Of a stretch of 64,000 nt of DNA, positions 26,771 to 36,452 are shown piece after piece (position 1 is the first letter of the stretch; every line of letters starts with the position of its first letter). This stretch comes from Tardiphaga sp. GTDB taxonomy: Bacteria > Pseudomonadota > Alphaproteobacteria > Rhizobiales > Xanthobacteraceae. Where the stretch lies: positions 18,470-82,469 of the forward strand of contig JASBVG010000073.1 in the NCBI GenBank assembly GCA_030147505.1, given 5' to 3'. Made by a program: the position numbers and the translations under genes. The notes under the pieces were generated by a model. The model was not told where the DNA came from, did not search any database, and worked only from the letters and a program-made list of their open reading frames with translations.

Positions 26771-27469
26771 ATGACCAAATCGCCACGCGCCTTCGATCAT
26801 GTCGAGACCTGGGTCTTCGATCTCGACAACACGCTGTATCCGCATCACGTCAATCTGTGGCAGCAGGTCGATGTGCGCATCCGCGACTTCGTGGCGAACT
26901 TCCTCAACGTGACACCGGAAGAAGCCTTCAAGATTCAGAAGGATTATTACAAGCGCTACGGCACCACGATGCGCGGCATGATGACCGAGCACAAGATCAG
27001 CGCCGATGACTTCCTCGCCTATGTGCACGAGATCGATCATTCTCCGCTCGAGCCGAACCCGGCCATGGGCGCGGCGATCGCAAAGCTGCCCGGCCGCAAG
27101 CTGATCCTCACCAATGGCTCCGTCGCGCATGCCGGCGCCGTGTTGAAGCGACTCGGCTTTGCCGATCAGTTCGAAGCGATCTTCGACATCGTCGCGGCTG
27201 AGCTGGAGCCAAAGCCGGCCCAGCGTACCTATGACAAATTCTTGCGCGACCATGGCGTGAACCCGGCCAGGGCGGCCATGTTCGAAGACCTGTCGCGCAA
27301 CCTCGTCGTCCCCCACAGCCTTGGCATGACTACGGTGCTGGTGGTGCCCGATGGGGCGAAGGAGGTCGTCCGCGAGGACTGGGAACTGGAAGGCCGCGAG
27401 GACAGCCACGTGGACCATGTCACGGATGACCTGACTGGGTTTCTGGTGAAGATGAACCACGGGCGGTAA
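26771..27469 (+). CDS. HAD-type pyrimidine 5'-nucleotidase
   Basis: This 232-aa HAD hydrolase starts MTKSPRAFDHVETWVF. Motif I is FDLDNTLYP (nucleophile and acid Asp), motif II LTNGS, and the motif III/IV region AELEPKPAQRTYD to AAMFEDLSRNL. The YP after motif I is characteristic of the SDT1-like pyrimidine 5'-nucleotidases, which dephosphorylate UMP/CMP-type nucleotides. The ORF open upstream is only the overlap with the DUF1036 gene. It is probably co-transcribed with that gene (14-nt gap). Confidence 0.9.
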   Translation: MTKSPRAFDHVETWVFDLDNTLYPHHVNLWQQVDVRIRDFVANFLNVTPEEAFKIQKDYYKRYGTTMRGMMTEHKISADDFLAYVHEIDHSPLEPNPAMGAAIAKLPGRKLILTNGSVAHAGAVLKRLGFADQFEAIFDIVAAELEPKPAQRTYDKFLRDHGVNPARAAMFEDLSRNLVVPHSLGMTTVLVVPDGAKEVVREDWELEGREDSHVDHVTDDLTGFLVKMNHGR

Positions 27470-27477
27470 TGATCCCT

Positions 27478-27600
27478 AGTCGTCACCCGGCTTGACCGGG
27501 TGCCCCAGTAAACGCCACCTGCAGTGCTAAAGCCGCCCGGCCGCCGGATACTGGATCACCCGCTCCCGGCGCGCCGTTGCGCGCAAGGCGGGTGATGACA
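27478..27600. repeat. palindromic intergenic repeat (CACCCGGCTTGACCGGGTG type)
   Basis: GTCGTCACCCGGCTTGACCG at the left and GGCGGGTGATGAC at the right are rough inverse copies, with the internal palindrome CACCCGGCTTGACCGGGTG. The same core occurs after the nucleosidase gene, so this is a dispersed family. It separates the nucleotidase gene from dapD. Confidence 0.65.
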
Positions 27601-27701
27601 GATGGAGTGACTGGCTCCGTCCTTGACTCCCCGCCCCCAAATCCCGACAAAAGCCCCCAATTTCCACCCTGCTTGCCCGAAAAAGATCAAGGATCCCCGC
27701 G

Positions 27702-28547
<846 letters not shown>

Positions 28548-28551
28548 GCCC

Positions 28552-29706
28552 GTGGCCGACGTCGTCGCCATCGCGCAGGACCTGATCCGCTGTCCGTCGG
28601 TCACACCGGCGGAAGGCGGCGCGCTCGGTGTGCTCGAACGCATGCTGGGTGCCGCCGGCTTCGCCGTTCACCGGGTTACCTTCAGCGAGGACGGCAGCGC
28701 CGACGTCGAAAATCTCTATGCCCGCATCGGCACCGACGCGCCGCATCTCTGTTTCGCCGGCCATACCGATGTGGTGCCGCCCGGCGAGGAAGCGGCATGG
28801 TCGCACGGCGCCTTTGCCGGCGAGGTGAAGGACGGCCTGCTCTATGGCCGCGGCGCGGTGGACATGAAGGGCGGCATCGCCGCCGCCATCGCCGCGACGC
28901 TCGAACATCTCGCCGCTAACAATGGCAAGTCCAAGGGTTCGATCTCCTTCCTCATCACCGGCGATGAAGAAGGCGTCGCCGTCAACGGCACTATCAAGCT
29001 GCTGCAATGGGCGGCCGAGCGCGGCGAAAAATTCGATCACTGCATCGTCGGCGAGCCCTCGAATGTCGAGGCGATGGGCGATACCATCAAGATCGGCCGC
29101 CGCGGCTCGCAATCGGGCACGCTGGTCGTCGATGGCGTCCAGGGCCATGTCGCCTATCCGCATCGCGCGTCCAATCCGGTGCCGGACATCGCCGCACTGA
29201 TCGTCGCGCTCAGTAACGATCCGCTCGACCAGGGCAACGCCCAGTTCCAGCCGTCCAATCTCGAATTCACGTCGGTGGATGTCGGCAACAAGGCCACCAA
29301 TGTCATCCCCGCGCAGGCAAAGGCGAAGTTCAACATTCGCTTCAATGATCACCACACGCAGGAAAGCCTGCGCACGCTGATCGACGCCCGCGTCGCCGCG
29401 GCTGCCGGCAATCGCATCAAGGCGCATGTGATCTGGGAGCCGAGCAATTCGGATTCCTTCGTGACAAAACCCGGCGCCTTCACCGACACCGTGGTCGCGG
29501 CAATCCGCGACATCACCGGCCGCACGCCCGATCTCAACACCGGCGGCGGCACCTCCGACGCGCGCTTCATCAAGAACTACTGCCCGGTGATCGAATTCGG
29601 TCTCGTCGGCCAGACCATGCATCAGGTCGATGAACACACGAAGGTGTCCGATCTCGAACAACTGACACAGATCTATCGCGGCATATTGGACCGGTACTTC
29701 GCATGA
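28552..29706 (+). CDS. dapE: succinyl-diaminopimelate desuccinylase
   Basis: This 384-aa M20 metallopeptidase-type enzyme removes succinate from N-succinyl-LL-diaminopimelate. Zinc-site motifs are [22 protein letters not shown] and the C-terminal GTSDARF with the later TMHQVDE. The start is GTG, 4 nt after the dapD stop. Its stop overlaps the next gene by ATGA, so the three genes form one operon. Confidence 0.97.
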   Translation: MADVVAIAQDLIRCPSVTPAEGGALGVLERMLGAAGFAVHRVTFSEDGSADVENLYARIGTDAPHLCFAGHTDVVPPGEEAAWSHGAFAGEVKDGLLYGRGAVDMKGGIAAAIAATLEHLAANNGKSKGSISFLITGDEEGVAVNGTIKLLQWAAERGEKFDHCIVGEPSNVEAMGDTIKIGRRGSQSGTLVVDGVQGHVAYPHRASNPVPDIAALIVALSNDPLDQGNAQFQPSNLEFTSVDVGNKATNVIPAQAKAKFNIRFNDHHTQESLRTLIDARVAAAAGNRIKAHVIWEPSNSDSFVTKPGAFTDTVVAAIRDITGRTPDLNTGGGTSDARFIKNYCPVIEFGLVGQTMHQVDEHTKVSDLEQLTQIYRGILDRYFA

Positions 29707-30263
29707 GCAGTAAAATTCTCGTCCTCACCGCGCTCGAAAGCGAGCTCGACAGCTCGCGCGCGCCTGATGGCATCGAGGTCATCTTCACCGGCGTCGGCAA
29801 GATTAACACCACCATCGTCACGCTGCAGGCCGTCCAGGCCATGCAGCCGAAGCTGGTGGTGAATTACGGCACCGCCGGCAAGCTGAACAGCAAGCTCAAT
29901 GGGCTCGTCGAAGTGGCGGAGGTGATTCAGCGCGACATGAATGCCGAACCTCTCGCGCCGCGCGGCCGTACCCCGTTCGCGCCGGACCTCGACCATCTCG
30001 TCTCCGGCCAGCGCGGCGTGATCTGCGGCAGCGGAGACAGTTTCGTCACTTCCACCGACCCCTGGCTGGTGCAGCAGAAGGTCGATATCGTCGATATGGA
30101 GCTGTTTGCCATCGCCCAGGTCTGCCTGCGCCACGGCATCGCCTGGCGCGCCTTCAAGTTCATCACCGACGATGCGAACGATTTCGCGCATGAGCATTGG
30201 ACGGCGAATGTGGCGAATGGGCAGGATCTGTTCTGGGATGTGATGAAGGATGTGAAGGCCTAA
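29703..30263 (+). CDS. phosphorylase-superfamily nucleosidase (MTA/SAH nucleosidase-like)
   Basis: This 186-aa protein of the PNP/UDP fold is shorter than E. coli MtnN (about 230 aa). It has the family's [11 protein letters not shown] stretch, [11 protein letters not shown], and [15 protein letters not shown], whose ME-type segment contacts the ribose, then [10 protein letters not shown] with the catalytic Asp position. It likely cleaves the glycosidic bond of 5'-methylthioadenosine or a related nucleoside. It is translationally coupled to dapE; why it is paired with lysine synthesis is not obvious. Confidence 0.85.
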   Translation: MSSKILVLTALESELDSSRAPDGIEVIFTGVGKINTTIVTLQAVQAMQPKLVVNYGTAGKLNSKLNGLVEVAEVIQRDMNAEPLAPRGRTPFAPDLDHLVSGQRGVICGSGDSFVTSTDPWLVQQKVDIVDMELFAIAQVCLRHGIAWRAFKFITDDANDFAHEHWTANVANGQDLFWDVMKDVKA

Positions 30264-30290
30264 CTCTCACCGCGCGGCCCCAACACGCAC

Positions 30291-30386
30291 TGTCATCGCC
30301 CGGCTTGACCGGGCGATCCAGCACATGCCGATCTGTCGATTGAAACGCACTGCCAGTGTCTACTGGATCACCCGCGGGTGATGACA
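30291..30386. repeat. palindromic intergenic repeat between convergent genes
   Basis: TGTCATCGCCCGGCTTGACC on the left is partly inverse to CACCCGCGGGTGATGACA on the right. The element belongs to the same family as the one before dapD and may act as a bidirectional terminator between the nucleosidase gene and truA. Confidence 0.65.
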
Positions 30387-30393
30387 AGTGGCG

Positions 30394-31134
30394 CTAATAA
30401 TCCACCTTTGCCAGATACAGCCCGTCCGGCGGCGCGACGATGCCGCAGGCGGCACGGTTCTTCGCTTCAAGCGCCGCGCTCATGTCGTCCGGCGTCCAGC
30501 GGCCATGGCCGACCCACACCAGCGAGCCCACCATCGAGCGCACCTGGCTGTGCAGGAAGGATCGCGCCGAGGTGCGGATCATCACCGCCTCGCCATCCTG
30601 ATCCACGTCGAGCTGGTCCAGCGTACGGATCGGCGATTTCGCCTGGCACTCCGTATCGCGAAACGTCGTAAAGTCATGCCGGCCGAGCAGGCGTTTTGCG
30701 CCTTCGCGCATTAGCGCGACATCGAGCGGTTTCGGCACGCGCCACACATGGCCCGCATCGACGGCGAGATTCGCCCGGCGATTGGCGATGCGATAGATGT
30801 AGTGCCGCTTCACGGCCGAGAACCGCGCCTCGAAATCATCGGCCACCACATCGGCCGAGAGCACCGCCACCGGATGCGGCCGCAGATGCGCGTTCATGCC
30901 GTCGCGGAAACGGCCGGGCACCAGGATCTTCGGCACGTCGCAGTGCGCCACCTGCCCCAGAGCATGCACGCCGGCATCGGTGCGCCCGGCACCATGCACA
31001 CGGATCGGCAGACCGCAGATCGCCTCGGCGGCGCGCTCCAGCGCGCCCTGCACGGTCAGCGTGGCATTGTCCTGCACCTGCCAGCCCGAGAATGGCATGC
31101 CGTCATATTCGATGAGCATCTTGTAGCGCGGCAT
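30394..31134 (-). CDS. truA: tRNA pseudouridine(38-40) synthase
   Basis: TruA isomerises uridines 38-40 in the tRNA anticodon stem-loop. The 246-aa protein has the catalytic Asp in [12 protein letters not shown], the start [12 protein letters not shown], and the C-terminal motifs [15 protein letters not shown] and GLYLAKVDY. The ATG shares one base with the fmt stop (TGATG), so truA is coupled to the upstream fmt. Confidence 0.97.
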   Translation of the reverse strand: MPRYKMLIEYDGMPFSGWQVQDNATLTVQGALERAAEAICGLPIRVHGAGRTDAGVHALGQVAHCDVPKILVPGRFRDGMNAHLRPHPVAVLSADVVADDFEARFSAVKRHYIYRIANRRANLAVDAGHVWRVPKPLDVALMREGAKRLLGRHDFTTFRDTECQAKSPIRTLDQLDVDQDGEAVMIRTSARSFLHSQVRSMVGSLVWVGHGRWTPDDMSAALEAKNRAACGIVAPPDGLYLAKVDY

Positions 31135-32066
31135 CAGCCCACCCGCATGGGCGGCTTCAGTGCAGTGCCGCGCAAAAACTCGTCGGGCTTCATCGCCTGC
31201 TTGCCGGCGCGCTGCAGTTCGAGGATACGGATGGCGCCCTCACCGCAGGCAATCGTCAGGCGATCATCGAGCAGATCGCCCGGCGCACCCGATCCCGTCG
31301 CCAGTGCACAGCGCAGGATCTTGAGGCGTACGGTCTCACCCTCGACATCCACTTCACACCACGCGCCGGGAAACGGCGACAGGCCGTGGATATGGCGCAT
31401 CACGTCGCGCGCCGGCTTCGACCAGTCGATCTTCGCCTCGGCCTTGTCGATCTTGGCGGCGTATTCGACGCCCTGCTCGCTCTGCTTCACGAGCTGCAAC
31501 CCGCCGCGATCGAGCGCGCCCATGGCGCGCACCATCAGGTCCGCGCCGAGCGGCGCCAGCGCGTCATGCAGGTCCTGTCCGGTCATCGAATCGGTGATCG
31601 GCAGGCGCTCGGCCATGGCGACATCGCCGGTGTCGAGGCCGACATCCATCTTCATCACCATGACGCCGCTCTCGGCATCGCCGGACATGATGGCGCGCTG
31701 GATCGGGGCGGCACCGCGCCAGCGCGGCAGCAGCGACCCATGCAGGTTGAAGCAGCCAAGCGGCACGGCATCGAGAATGTTTTGCGGCAGGATCATGCCA
31801 TAGGCGACGACCACGGCGGCATCCGCATCGAAGGCGCGAAACTGCGTCTCGGCCTCTTCGCTGCGCAGCGTCTTCGGCGTCAGCACGGGAATACCGAGCC
31901 GCTCTGCCTCGCGCGCCACCGGCGTCGGCTGCAGTTTCATGCCGCGCCCGGCGGGCTTCGCCTCGCGAGTATAGACGGCCACAATCTCGTGGCCGTGCGC
32001 CACGAGTTCGAGCAGCGTCGGCACGGCGAAATCCGGCGTGCCCATGAAGATCAGACGAAGCGACAT
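31134..32066 (-). CDS. fmt: methionyl-tRNA formyltransferase
   Basis: Fmt formylates initiator Met-tRNA using 10-formyl-THF. The 310-aa protein begins [18 protein letters not shown], has [17 protein letters not shown] containing the catalytic His, the nearby [14 protein letters not shown] and Asn/Asp residues, and a C-terminal OB domain from about residue 205. It lies between def and truA in one operon, a conserved order in this group. Confidence 0.97.
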   Translation of the reverse strand: MSLRLIFMGTPDFAVPTLLELVAHGHEIVAVYTREAKPAGRGMKLQPTPVAREAERLGIPVLTPKTLRSEEAETQFRAFDADAAVVVAYGMILPQNILDAVPLGCFNLHGSLLPRWRGAAPIQRAIMSGDAESGVMVMKMDVGLDTGDVAMAERLPITDSMTGQDLHDALAPLGADLMVRAMGALDRGGLQLVKQSEQGVEYAAKIDKAEAKIDWSKPARDVMRHIHGLSPFPGAWCEVDVEGETVRLKILRCALATGSGAPGDLLDDRLTIACGEGAIRILELQRAGKQAMKPDEFLRGTALKPPMRVG

Positions 32067-32086
32067 GGTGCCTCCTGCGCGAAGGC

Positions 32087-32608
32087 TCAGCCCACGCGCT
32101 TGGCGATCTTCGTGAACTTCTTCATCACGCGATCACGCTTGAGCTTGGAGAGATAATCGACGAACAGCACGCCGTTGAGATGGTCGATCTCGTGCTGGAT
32201 GCAGGTGGCGAACAATCCGCTCGCATCCTCCTCCACCGTCTTGCCGTCGAGATCGAGATAACGGATGCGCACCGTCGCCGGGCGTTCCACTTCCTCATAA
32301 TATTCCGGGATCGACAGGCAGCCTTCCTCATAGACCGAGAGCTCTTCCGAAGCGGAGATGATCTCCGGATTGATGAAGACGCGCGGCTGCTTGCCGCCTT
32401 CCTCGTCATCCTTCTTGGCAAGATCCATGGTGATCAGCCGCAGCGGAACCGCGATCTGGATCGCCGCCAGCCCGATGCCGGGGGCGTCATACATGGTCTC
32501 GAACATGTCGTCGGCGAGCTTGCGCACCTCCGAGTTGACGGTCTCGACAGGTTTGGAGATCAGCCGCAACTGTTTGTCCGGCAGGATGATGATTTCACGA
32601 ATGGCCAT
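32087..32608 (-). CDS. def: peptide deformylase
   Basis: Def removes the N-formyl group from new proteins. The ORF is open to 32644; I choose [15 protein letters not shown] (173 aa), matching the family's start. The three motifs are present: [13 protein letters not shown] (metal Cys) and QHEIDHLNG (HExxH). It is the first gene of def-fmt-truA. The region just upstream holds the TTAACC box cluster. Confidence 0.96.
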   Translation of the reverse strand: MAIREIIILPDKQLRLISKPVETVNSEVRKLADDMFETMYDAPGIGLAAIQIAVPLRLITMDLAKKDDEEGGKQPRVFINPEIISASEELSVYEEGCLSIPEYYEEVERPATVRIRYLDLDGKTVEEDASGLFATCIQHEIDHLNGVLFVDYLSKLKRDRVMKKFTKIAKRVG

Positions 32609-32659
32609 GGCGGGCGATTTAATCTGCGCATGTTGCGCGGTCAATGTGAAGAACGGGCG

Positions 32660-32750
32660 TTAACGAAGCGGTAACCATATCGGTTAGGCATTGGTTAACC
32701 ACGTCCATTCACGGATGATTAACCATACCACTCAACGCTTCATTAACCAG
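32660..32750. promoter_or_regulatory. cluster of CtrA-like TTAACC boxes
   Basis: TTAA-CGAAGCG-GTAACCAT (32660-32678) closely matches the CtrA full site TTAA-N7-TTAA. Further boxes are TTAACCAC (32695), TTAACCAT (32719, the exact half-site form) and TTAACCAG (32743). Four sites within about 90 bp, starting 52 bp upstream of def, suggest cell-cycle control of def-fmt-truA or of the plus-strand gene. Binding is inferred from the known alphaproteobacterial consensus. Confidence 0.45.
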
Positions 32751-32811
32751 CTTCGTTTACTTTTTGTTCACGATCAGCGTCACTGCGCGACCTGCAGCGA
32801 CGCTCCGTTTC

Positions 32812-32960
32812 ACCTCTCCCCCCGTGCGAAGCGAAGCTTCGCTAGAGGGGGAGAGGTCGACCGACGAAGTCGGGCGGGTGAGGGGGCTTGCACCATCGCC
32901 TGAGTTTGCCCCCTCACCCGCGCGCAAGAGCGCGCGACCTCTCCCCGGTGGGGAGAGGTG
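32812..32960. repeat. large inverted intergenic repeat (CACCTCTCCCC family)
   Basis: The unit opens CACCTCTCCCCCCGTG and closes CCCCGGTGGGGAGAGGTG. Internally GGGCGGGTGAGGGGGC faces GCCCCCTCACCCGCGCG, so the whole of about 145 bp is a nested inverted repeat able to form a long cruciform. This repeat type is widespread in Bradyrhizobiaceae genomes. It lies between the TTAACC cluster and the AmpG-like gene and ends inside the GTG that the ORF track uses as a start. Confidence 0.8.
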
Positions 32961-32978
32961 AAGACGAGTTCAGACACG

Positions 32979-34340
32979 ATGACCACAGCGCCCGACACGC
33001 CAGACGCCACCCTGCAGCCCCGTGCCTCCTGGCGCGAGAGCATGGCGGTCTATCTGCAGCCTCGCGTGCTGATCGTGCTGATGCTCGGACTCTCCTCCGG
33101 CCTGCCGCTCGCGCTGTCCGGCTCCACGCTGCTGGTCTGGATGCGCGAAAGCGGCGTCGATCTCGGCACCATCGGCCTGTTCGCGCTCGTCGGCACACCC
33201 TACACGCTGAAATTTCTCTGGGCGCCCCTGGTCGATGCGCTGCATGTGCCATTCTTCACCCGCGCCTTCGGCCGCCGCCGCGGCTGGCTGGTGTTCTCGC
33301 AATTGCTGCTGATCGCCGCGATCCTGCTGCTCGCGCTCACCGACCCGGCCAGGTCCCCGCTCTTCGTCGCGCTCGGCGCATTGCTGGTGGCCACGATGTC
33401 CTCGACCCAGGACATCGTGGTCGATGCTTTTCGCGTGGAGAGCCTGCCGGAAAGCGAGCAGGCCGCGGGGATGGCATCCTATGTCGCAGCCTATCGCATC
33501 GGCATGCTGATCTCCACCGCCGGCATCCTGTTTCTGGTCAGCGCCTTCGAGGCCACCGGCATCGCGCGCTCCTCCGCCTGGATGTGGGGCTATGTGGCAA
33601 TGGCCGCGATGGTGCTGATCGGCACGGTGACGGCGCTGATCGCCACTGAGCCTGAGCAATCCGTGCAGGCCGAAGCCGCCACGCGCGGCGAGAGCGCCTT
33701 CCAGCGCGTGCTGCGCGCCGCCATCGGCGCCTTCTCGGAATTTTTGTCGCGCAAGGACGCGTGGGCGGCGCTGGCCTTCGTGGTGCTGTTCAAATTCACC
33801 GATGCCTTCTCGGGCACGATGACCGCGCCCTTCGTCATCGATCTCGGCTTCACCCGCAACGACTATGCGGCGATCGTCAAGGGCGTCGGGCTTGCCGCCA
33901 CGCTGATCGGCGGTTTCGCCGGCGGGTTTGTCGCGCGACGCTATTCGCTGGAAGCGAGCCTTTGGATCGGCGCCGTACTTCAGGCCGTCTCCAACCTCGC
34001 TTTCGCGTGGCTGGCTCTGGTCGGCGTCAATCAATGGGCGCTGGCGCTGGCAATTTCGGTCGAGAATTTCACCAGCGCCATCGGCACGGTGATCTTCGTC
34101 GCCTATCTCTCCGCGCTCTGCAAGAATCCCCTGCACACCGCCACGCAATACGCTCTGCTGACGGCACTTGCGGCTGTGGGGCGCACCTATCTTTCCGCCG
34201 GCGCTGGCTATGTCGCGCAGGCGACGGGATGGCCGATATTCTTCGTAATCAGCGTGCTGGTCGCGGTACCGAGCCTGGTGCTGCTGCTGTGGCTGCAGCG
34301 ACGCGGACATTTTGCGGCATTGGGGCCGGTGCGGATATAA
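32979..34340 (+). CDS. AmpG-like MFS permease
   Basis: The start is the ATG giving MTTAPDTPDATL (453 aa); the upstream GTG lies in the repeat. There are about 12-14 membrane helices. Family features include GLSSGLPLALSGSTLLVWMRE in the first helix, KFLWAPLVDAL and STQDIVVDAFRVESL, all typical of AmpG. AmpG imports anhydro-muropeptides (GlcNAc-anhydroMurNAc peptides) for cell-wall recycling and can affect beta-lactamase induction. No ampD or ampR is adjacent. A perfect inverted repeat follows the stop. Confidence 0.88.
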   Translation: MTTAPDTPDATLQPRASWRESMAVYLQPRVLIVLMLGLSSGLPLALSGSTLLVWMRESGVDLGTIGLFALVGTPYTLKFLWAPLVDALHVPFFTRAFGRRRGWLVFSQLLLIAAILLLALTDPARSPLFVALGALLVATMSSTQDIVVDAFRVESLPESEQAAGMASYVAAYRIGMLISTAGILFLVSAFEATGIARSSAWMWGYVAMAAMVLIGTVTALIATEPEQSVQAEAATRGESAFQRVLRAAIGAFSEFLSRKDAWAALAFVVLFKFTDAFSGTMTAPFVIDLGFTRNDYAAIVKGVGLAATLIGGFAGGFVARRYSLEASLWIGAVLQAVSNLAFAWLALVGVNQWALALAISVENFTSAIGTVIFVAYLSALCKNPLHTATQYALLTALAAVGRTYLSAGAGYVAQATGWPIFFVISVLVAVPSLVLLLWLQRRGHFAALGPVRI

Positions 34341-34343
34341 TCT

Positions 34344-34422
34344 CGTCATTGCGAGCGCAGCGAAGCAATCCAGTCTTTCTTCGCTTGGCTTTCTGGATTG
34401 CTTCGCTGCGCTCGCAATGACG
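34344..34422. repeat. perfect 30-bp inverted repeat (GTCATTGCGAGCGCAGCGAAG family)
   Basis: Arms of 30 bp (34344-34373 and 34393-34422) are exact reverse complements around a 19-nt loop. The arm core GCGAAGCAATCCAG recurs in a diverged copy near 62.7 kb. Placed between converging genes, it could also end transcription from both sides. This is a well-known dispersed palindrome in many alphaproteobacteria. Confidence 0.9.
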
Positions 34423-34424
34423 GA

Positions 34425-34862
34425 TTAATTCTTCCCCACCAGACTCCACTTCGTCACCAGCGCCTCGCTCATCTGCCCGGCCTGTTCGGCGCAGGCGACT
34501 TCGCTGACCTTGAACGCCACTTCCTTGCCGACCAGCCGCCGGAGTTGCGTCGCCTGCGCGTCGCTGGCGACCACGATCTCGAATGTCTCCGGCCCCGTCT
34601 CCAGATTGCACAACCCGGCGGGCGCCGGCAGGCGGCGCGGCTCGGTGACGACCTGATAGACATCGACGCGCTTGCCTTTTGCATCGCGGCTGCGCATCGC
34701 ATTGAGCTGGCCTGACAGCACGTCGCCGAGCTTCATGTCCTTCGGCGCTGCCGGCTTGGCCGGTGCTTCCGCAACGTCGGGAGCTGCATGGGCCGCCGTC
34801 GTCATTGCAACAGCAAGCACAGCCGCGCGGCCGAGCTGCGCTTTCAATCCGGATCGTGTCAT
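34425..34862 (-). CDS. hypothetical exported protein
   Basis: This 145-aa product has a clear signal peptide (GRAAVLAVAMTTAAHA, cleavage after about residue 26). An Ala/Pro/Lys linker and a compact domain with two Cys follow (AGLCNLETGPETFEIVV and VSEVACAEQAG), perhaps a disulfide pair. The pattern AGLCNLETGPETF...LVGKEVAFKVSEVAC suggests a small beta-barrel, but I recognise no named family. It is probably periplasmic and lies 17 nt downstream of recR. Confidence 0.75.
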   Translation of the reverse strand: MTRSGLKAQLGRAAVLAVAMTTAAHAAPDVAEAPAKPAAPKDMKLGDVLSGQLNAMRSRDAKGKRVDVYQVVTEPRRLPAPAGLCNLETGPETFEIVVASDAQATQLRRLVGKEVAFKVSEVACAEQAGQMSEALVTKWSLVGKN

Positions 34863-34879
34863 CAGAATGAGTCCCGTCT

Positions 34880-35482
34880 CTAAAACAATGTGCGCTGTCG
34901 CATTGCTGCCGACAACGTGCCTTCGTCCAGATAGTCCAACTCGCCGCCCACCGGTACGCCATGCGCCAGGCGGGTGACTTTCACATTGGCCTCCTGAAGA
35001 AGGTCGGTGATGTAATGTGCTGTCGTTTGTCCATCCACGGTCGCATTCAGCGCCAGGATGATTTCAGTCACTTCCGGATCATGCGCACGCGCCACCAGCG
35101 CATCGATGGTCAGGTCGCCGGGACCGACGCCATCGAGCGGCGACAGCGTGCCGCCGAGCACATGATATTTGCCTGGCGCCGCATTGGCGCGCTCCAGCGC
35201 CCAGAGATCGGCGACATCGGCGACCACGACGATCGTGGTGGGATCGCGCCGTGTATCCGTGCAGATGGTGCACGGATTCGCCGTATCGATATTGCTGCAC
35301 ACCTTGCAGACCTGCACGCGATCGATCGCCGTCTGCAGCGCGCCGGCCAGCGGCGTCATCAGCGCATCGCGCTTCTTGATCAGATGCAGCGCCGCGCGCC
35401 GCGCCGAGCGTGGGCCGAGGCCCGGCAGTCGCGCGAGCAGCTGGATCAGGCGCTCGATTTCAGGTCCGGCAACGGAGGCCAT
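34880..35482 (-). CDS. recR: recombination protein RecR
   Basis: RecR works with RecF/RecO in loading RecA at gaps. The 200-aa protein has the helix-hairpin-helix start ([23 protein letters not shown]), the four-Cys zinc finger ([16 protein letters not shown]) and a Toprim domain ([14 protein letters not shown]) with [15 protein letters not shown]. It is usually found next to ybaB and dnaX; here a small membrane-protein gene lies between them. Confidence 0.97.
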   Translation of the reverse strand: MASVAGPEIERLIQLLARLPGLGPRSARRAALHLIKKRDALMTPLAGALQTAIDRVQVCKVCSNIDTANPCTICTDTRRDPTTIVVVADVADLWALERANAAPGKYHVLGGTLSPLDGVGPGDLTIDALVARAHDPEVTEIILALNATVDGQTTAHYITDLLQEANVKVTRLAHGVPVGGELDYLDEGTLSAAMRQRTLF

Positions 35483-35565
35483 CTGCTTATTTCGTCAATC
35501 AGTGGTTGCGGAAACGGCGTGCGAATCCTAGGGTGTACCTGTCAAGAAGGCAGGGCGAAAGAACG

Positions 35566-36066
35566 ATGTTGGCACGTCAAATTGTTATCGGGTTTGGCAT
35601 AGCGATCATATTTCCACTGCTCATTCATTACGGCGTTGCCACGTTCCATCCCGCGCCCAAATACCAGGACTTCAATTCACCGAGACCAACGCTGCCCTCC
35701 GACTCATCGGTCGATGAGCGAAAAGCATATGCCGAAAAAGTAAGAGAGCACTCCGAAACACAGAAGCAGTTGCAGGAAGCTTTTGCGCAAGCGAACAAAC
35801 AATTTGCGCGCATCCTGGCTGTCGTATCAGCACCACTCGGTATCACTGCTATTCTGGTCGGTGCTTATCTTTCCTTTCAAACGATCGGCGCCGGCCTGAT
35901 TCTCGGCGGAATTCTCAGTATCGGATGGGGGTACTGGGGCTACTGGCACCATCTCGACGACTGGATTCGCTTTCTCTCGCTGCTCGCGGGATTTGCGGTT
36001 CTGCTGTTCGTCGGCATCAAGCGTGGATCGACACAGCCACGCAAAAATGCGGCAGATAGCGCCTAG
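35566..36066 (+). CDS. hypothetical inner-membrane protein
   Basis: This 166-aa product starts [17 protein letters not shown]1 is at about residues 5-25, a polar, Lys/Glu-rich, coiled-coil-like segment at about 45-80 ([19 protein letters not shown]), and three more hydrophobic helices at about 85-160. I recognise no family. It is inserted on the plus strand between recR and ybaB, with its stop overlapping the ybaB stop, and its base composition looks a little more A/T-rich than its neighbours. The much longer ORF start at 35410 lies over recR and is rejected. Confidence 0.72.
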   Translation: MLARQIVIGFGIAIIFPLLIHYGVATFHPAPKYQDFNSPRPTLPSDSSVDERKAYAEKVREHSETQKQLQEAFAQANKQFARILAVVSAPLGITAILVGAYLSFQTIGAGLILGGILSIGWGYWGYWHHLDDWIRFLSLLAGFAVLLFVGIKRGSTQPRKNAADSA

Positions 36067-36383
36067 CCCAAGCCCATCCCCGGCGGCAGGCCGAGGCCGC
36101 CGGTGAGCGACTGCATCTTCTCCTGCATGGCGGCTTCCGCCTTGCGGCGCGCATCGCCGAGCGCTGTGACGAGCAGGTCCTCGAGGATCTCGACGTCTTC
36201 CGGCTTCACCAGCGACGGATCGATCTTCACCGCCTTCACTTCGGTCTTCGCCGTCATCCGCACCGAGACGAGACCGCCGCCGGACACGCCCTCGACCTCC
36301 ACATGGTCGAGCTCTTCCTGCATCGCCTTCATCTTCGACTGCAACTGCGCCGCCTGCTTCATCATGCCGAGAAAGTCAGCCAT
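36063..36383 (-). CDS. YbaB/EbfC family nucleoid-associated protein
   Basis: This 106-aa protein begins [18 protein letters not shown], with [20 protein letters not shown] and [17 protein letters not shown], the standard YbaB fold of a DNA-binding dimer. It lies just downstream of dnaX, as in most proteobacteria, separated by a repeat element. The tail ([14 protein letters not shown]) is the usual flexible end. Confidence 0.95.
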   Translation of the reverse strand: MADFLGMMKQAAQLQSKMKAMQEELDHVEVEGVSGGGLVSVRMTAKTEVKAVKIDPSLVKPEDVEILEDLLVTALGDARRKAEAAMQEKMQSLTGGLGLPPGMGLG

Positions 36384-36404
36384 CGGTGCTCCTTCGTTTA
36401 TTTG

Positions 36405-36452
36405 CGCATGACCTGGCCCGAAAACCGGTATCCACGTTTCGGGATCATGCTC
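36405..36452. repeat. short palindromic repeat (GAGCATGATCCCGAAA family), copy 1
   Basis: On the minus strand the element reads GAGCATGATCCCGAAACG, then a centre, then TTTTCGGGCCAGGTCATGC, an imperfect palindrome. A second copy follows the antiporter gene at 54.28 kb. This element is very common in Rhizobiales. It separates ybaB from dnaX. Confidence 0.75.

Noticed and set aside
32970-34349. 459-aa minus-strand ORF opposite the AmpG-like gene
   Set aside because: It is a Glu/Gln/Arg-rich shadow of hydrophobic codons on the real strand.
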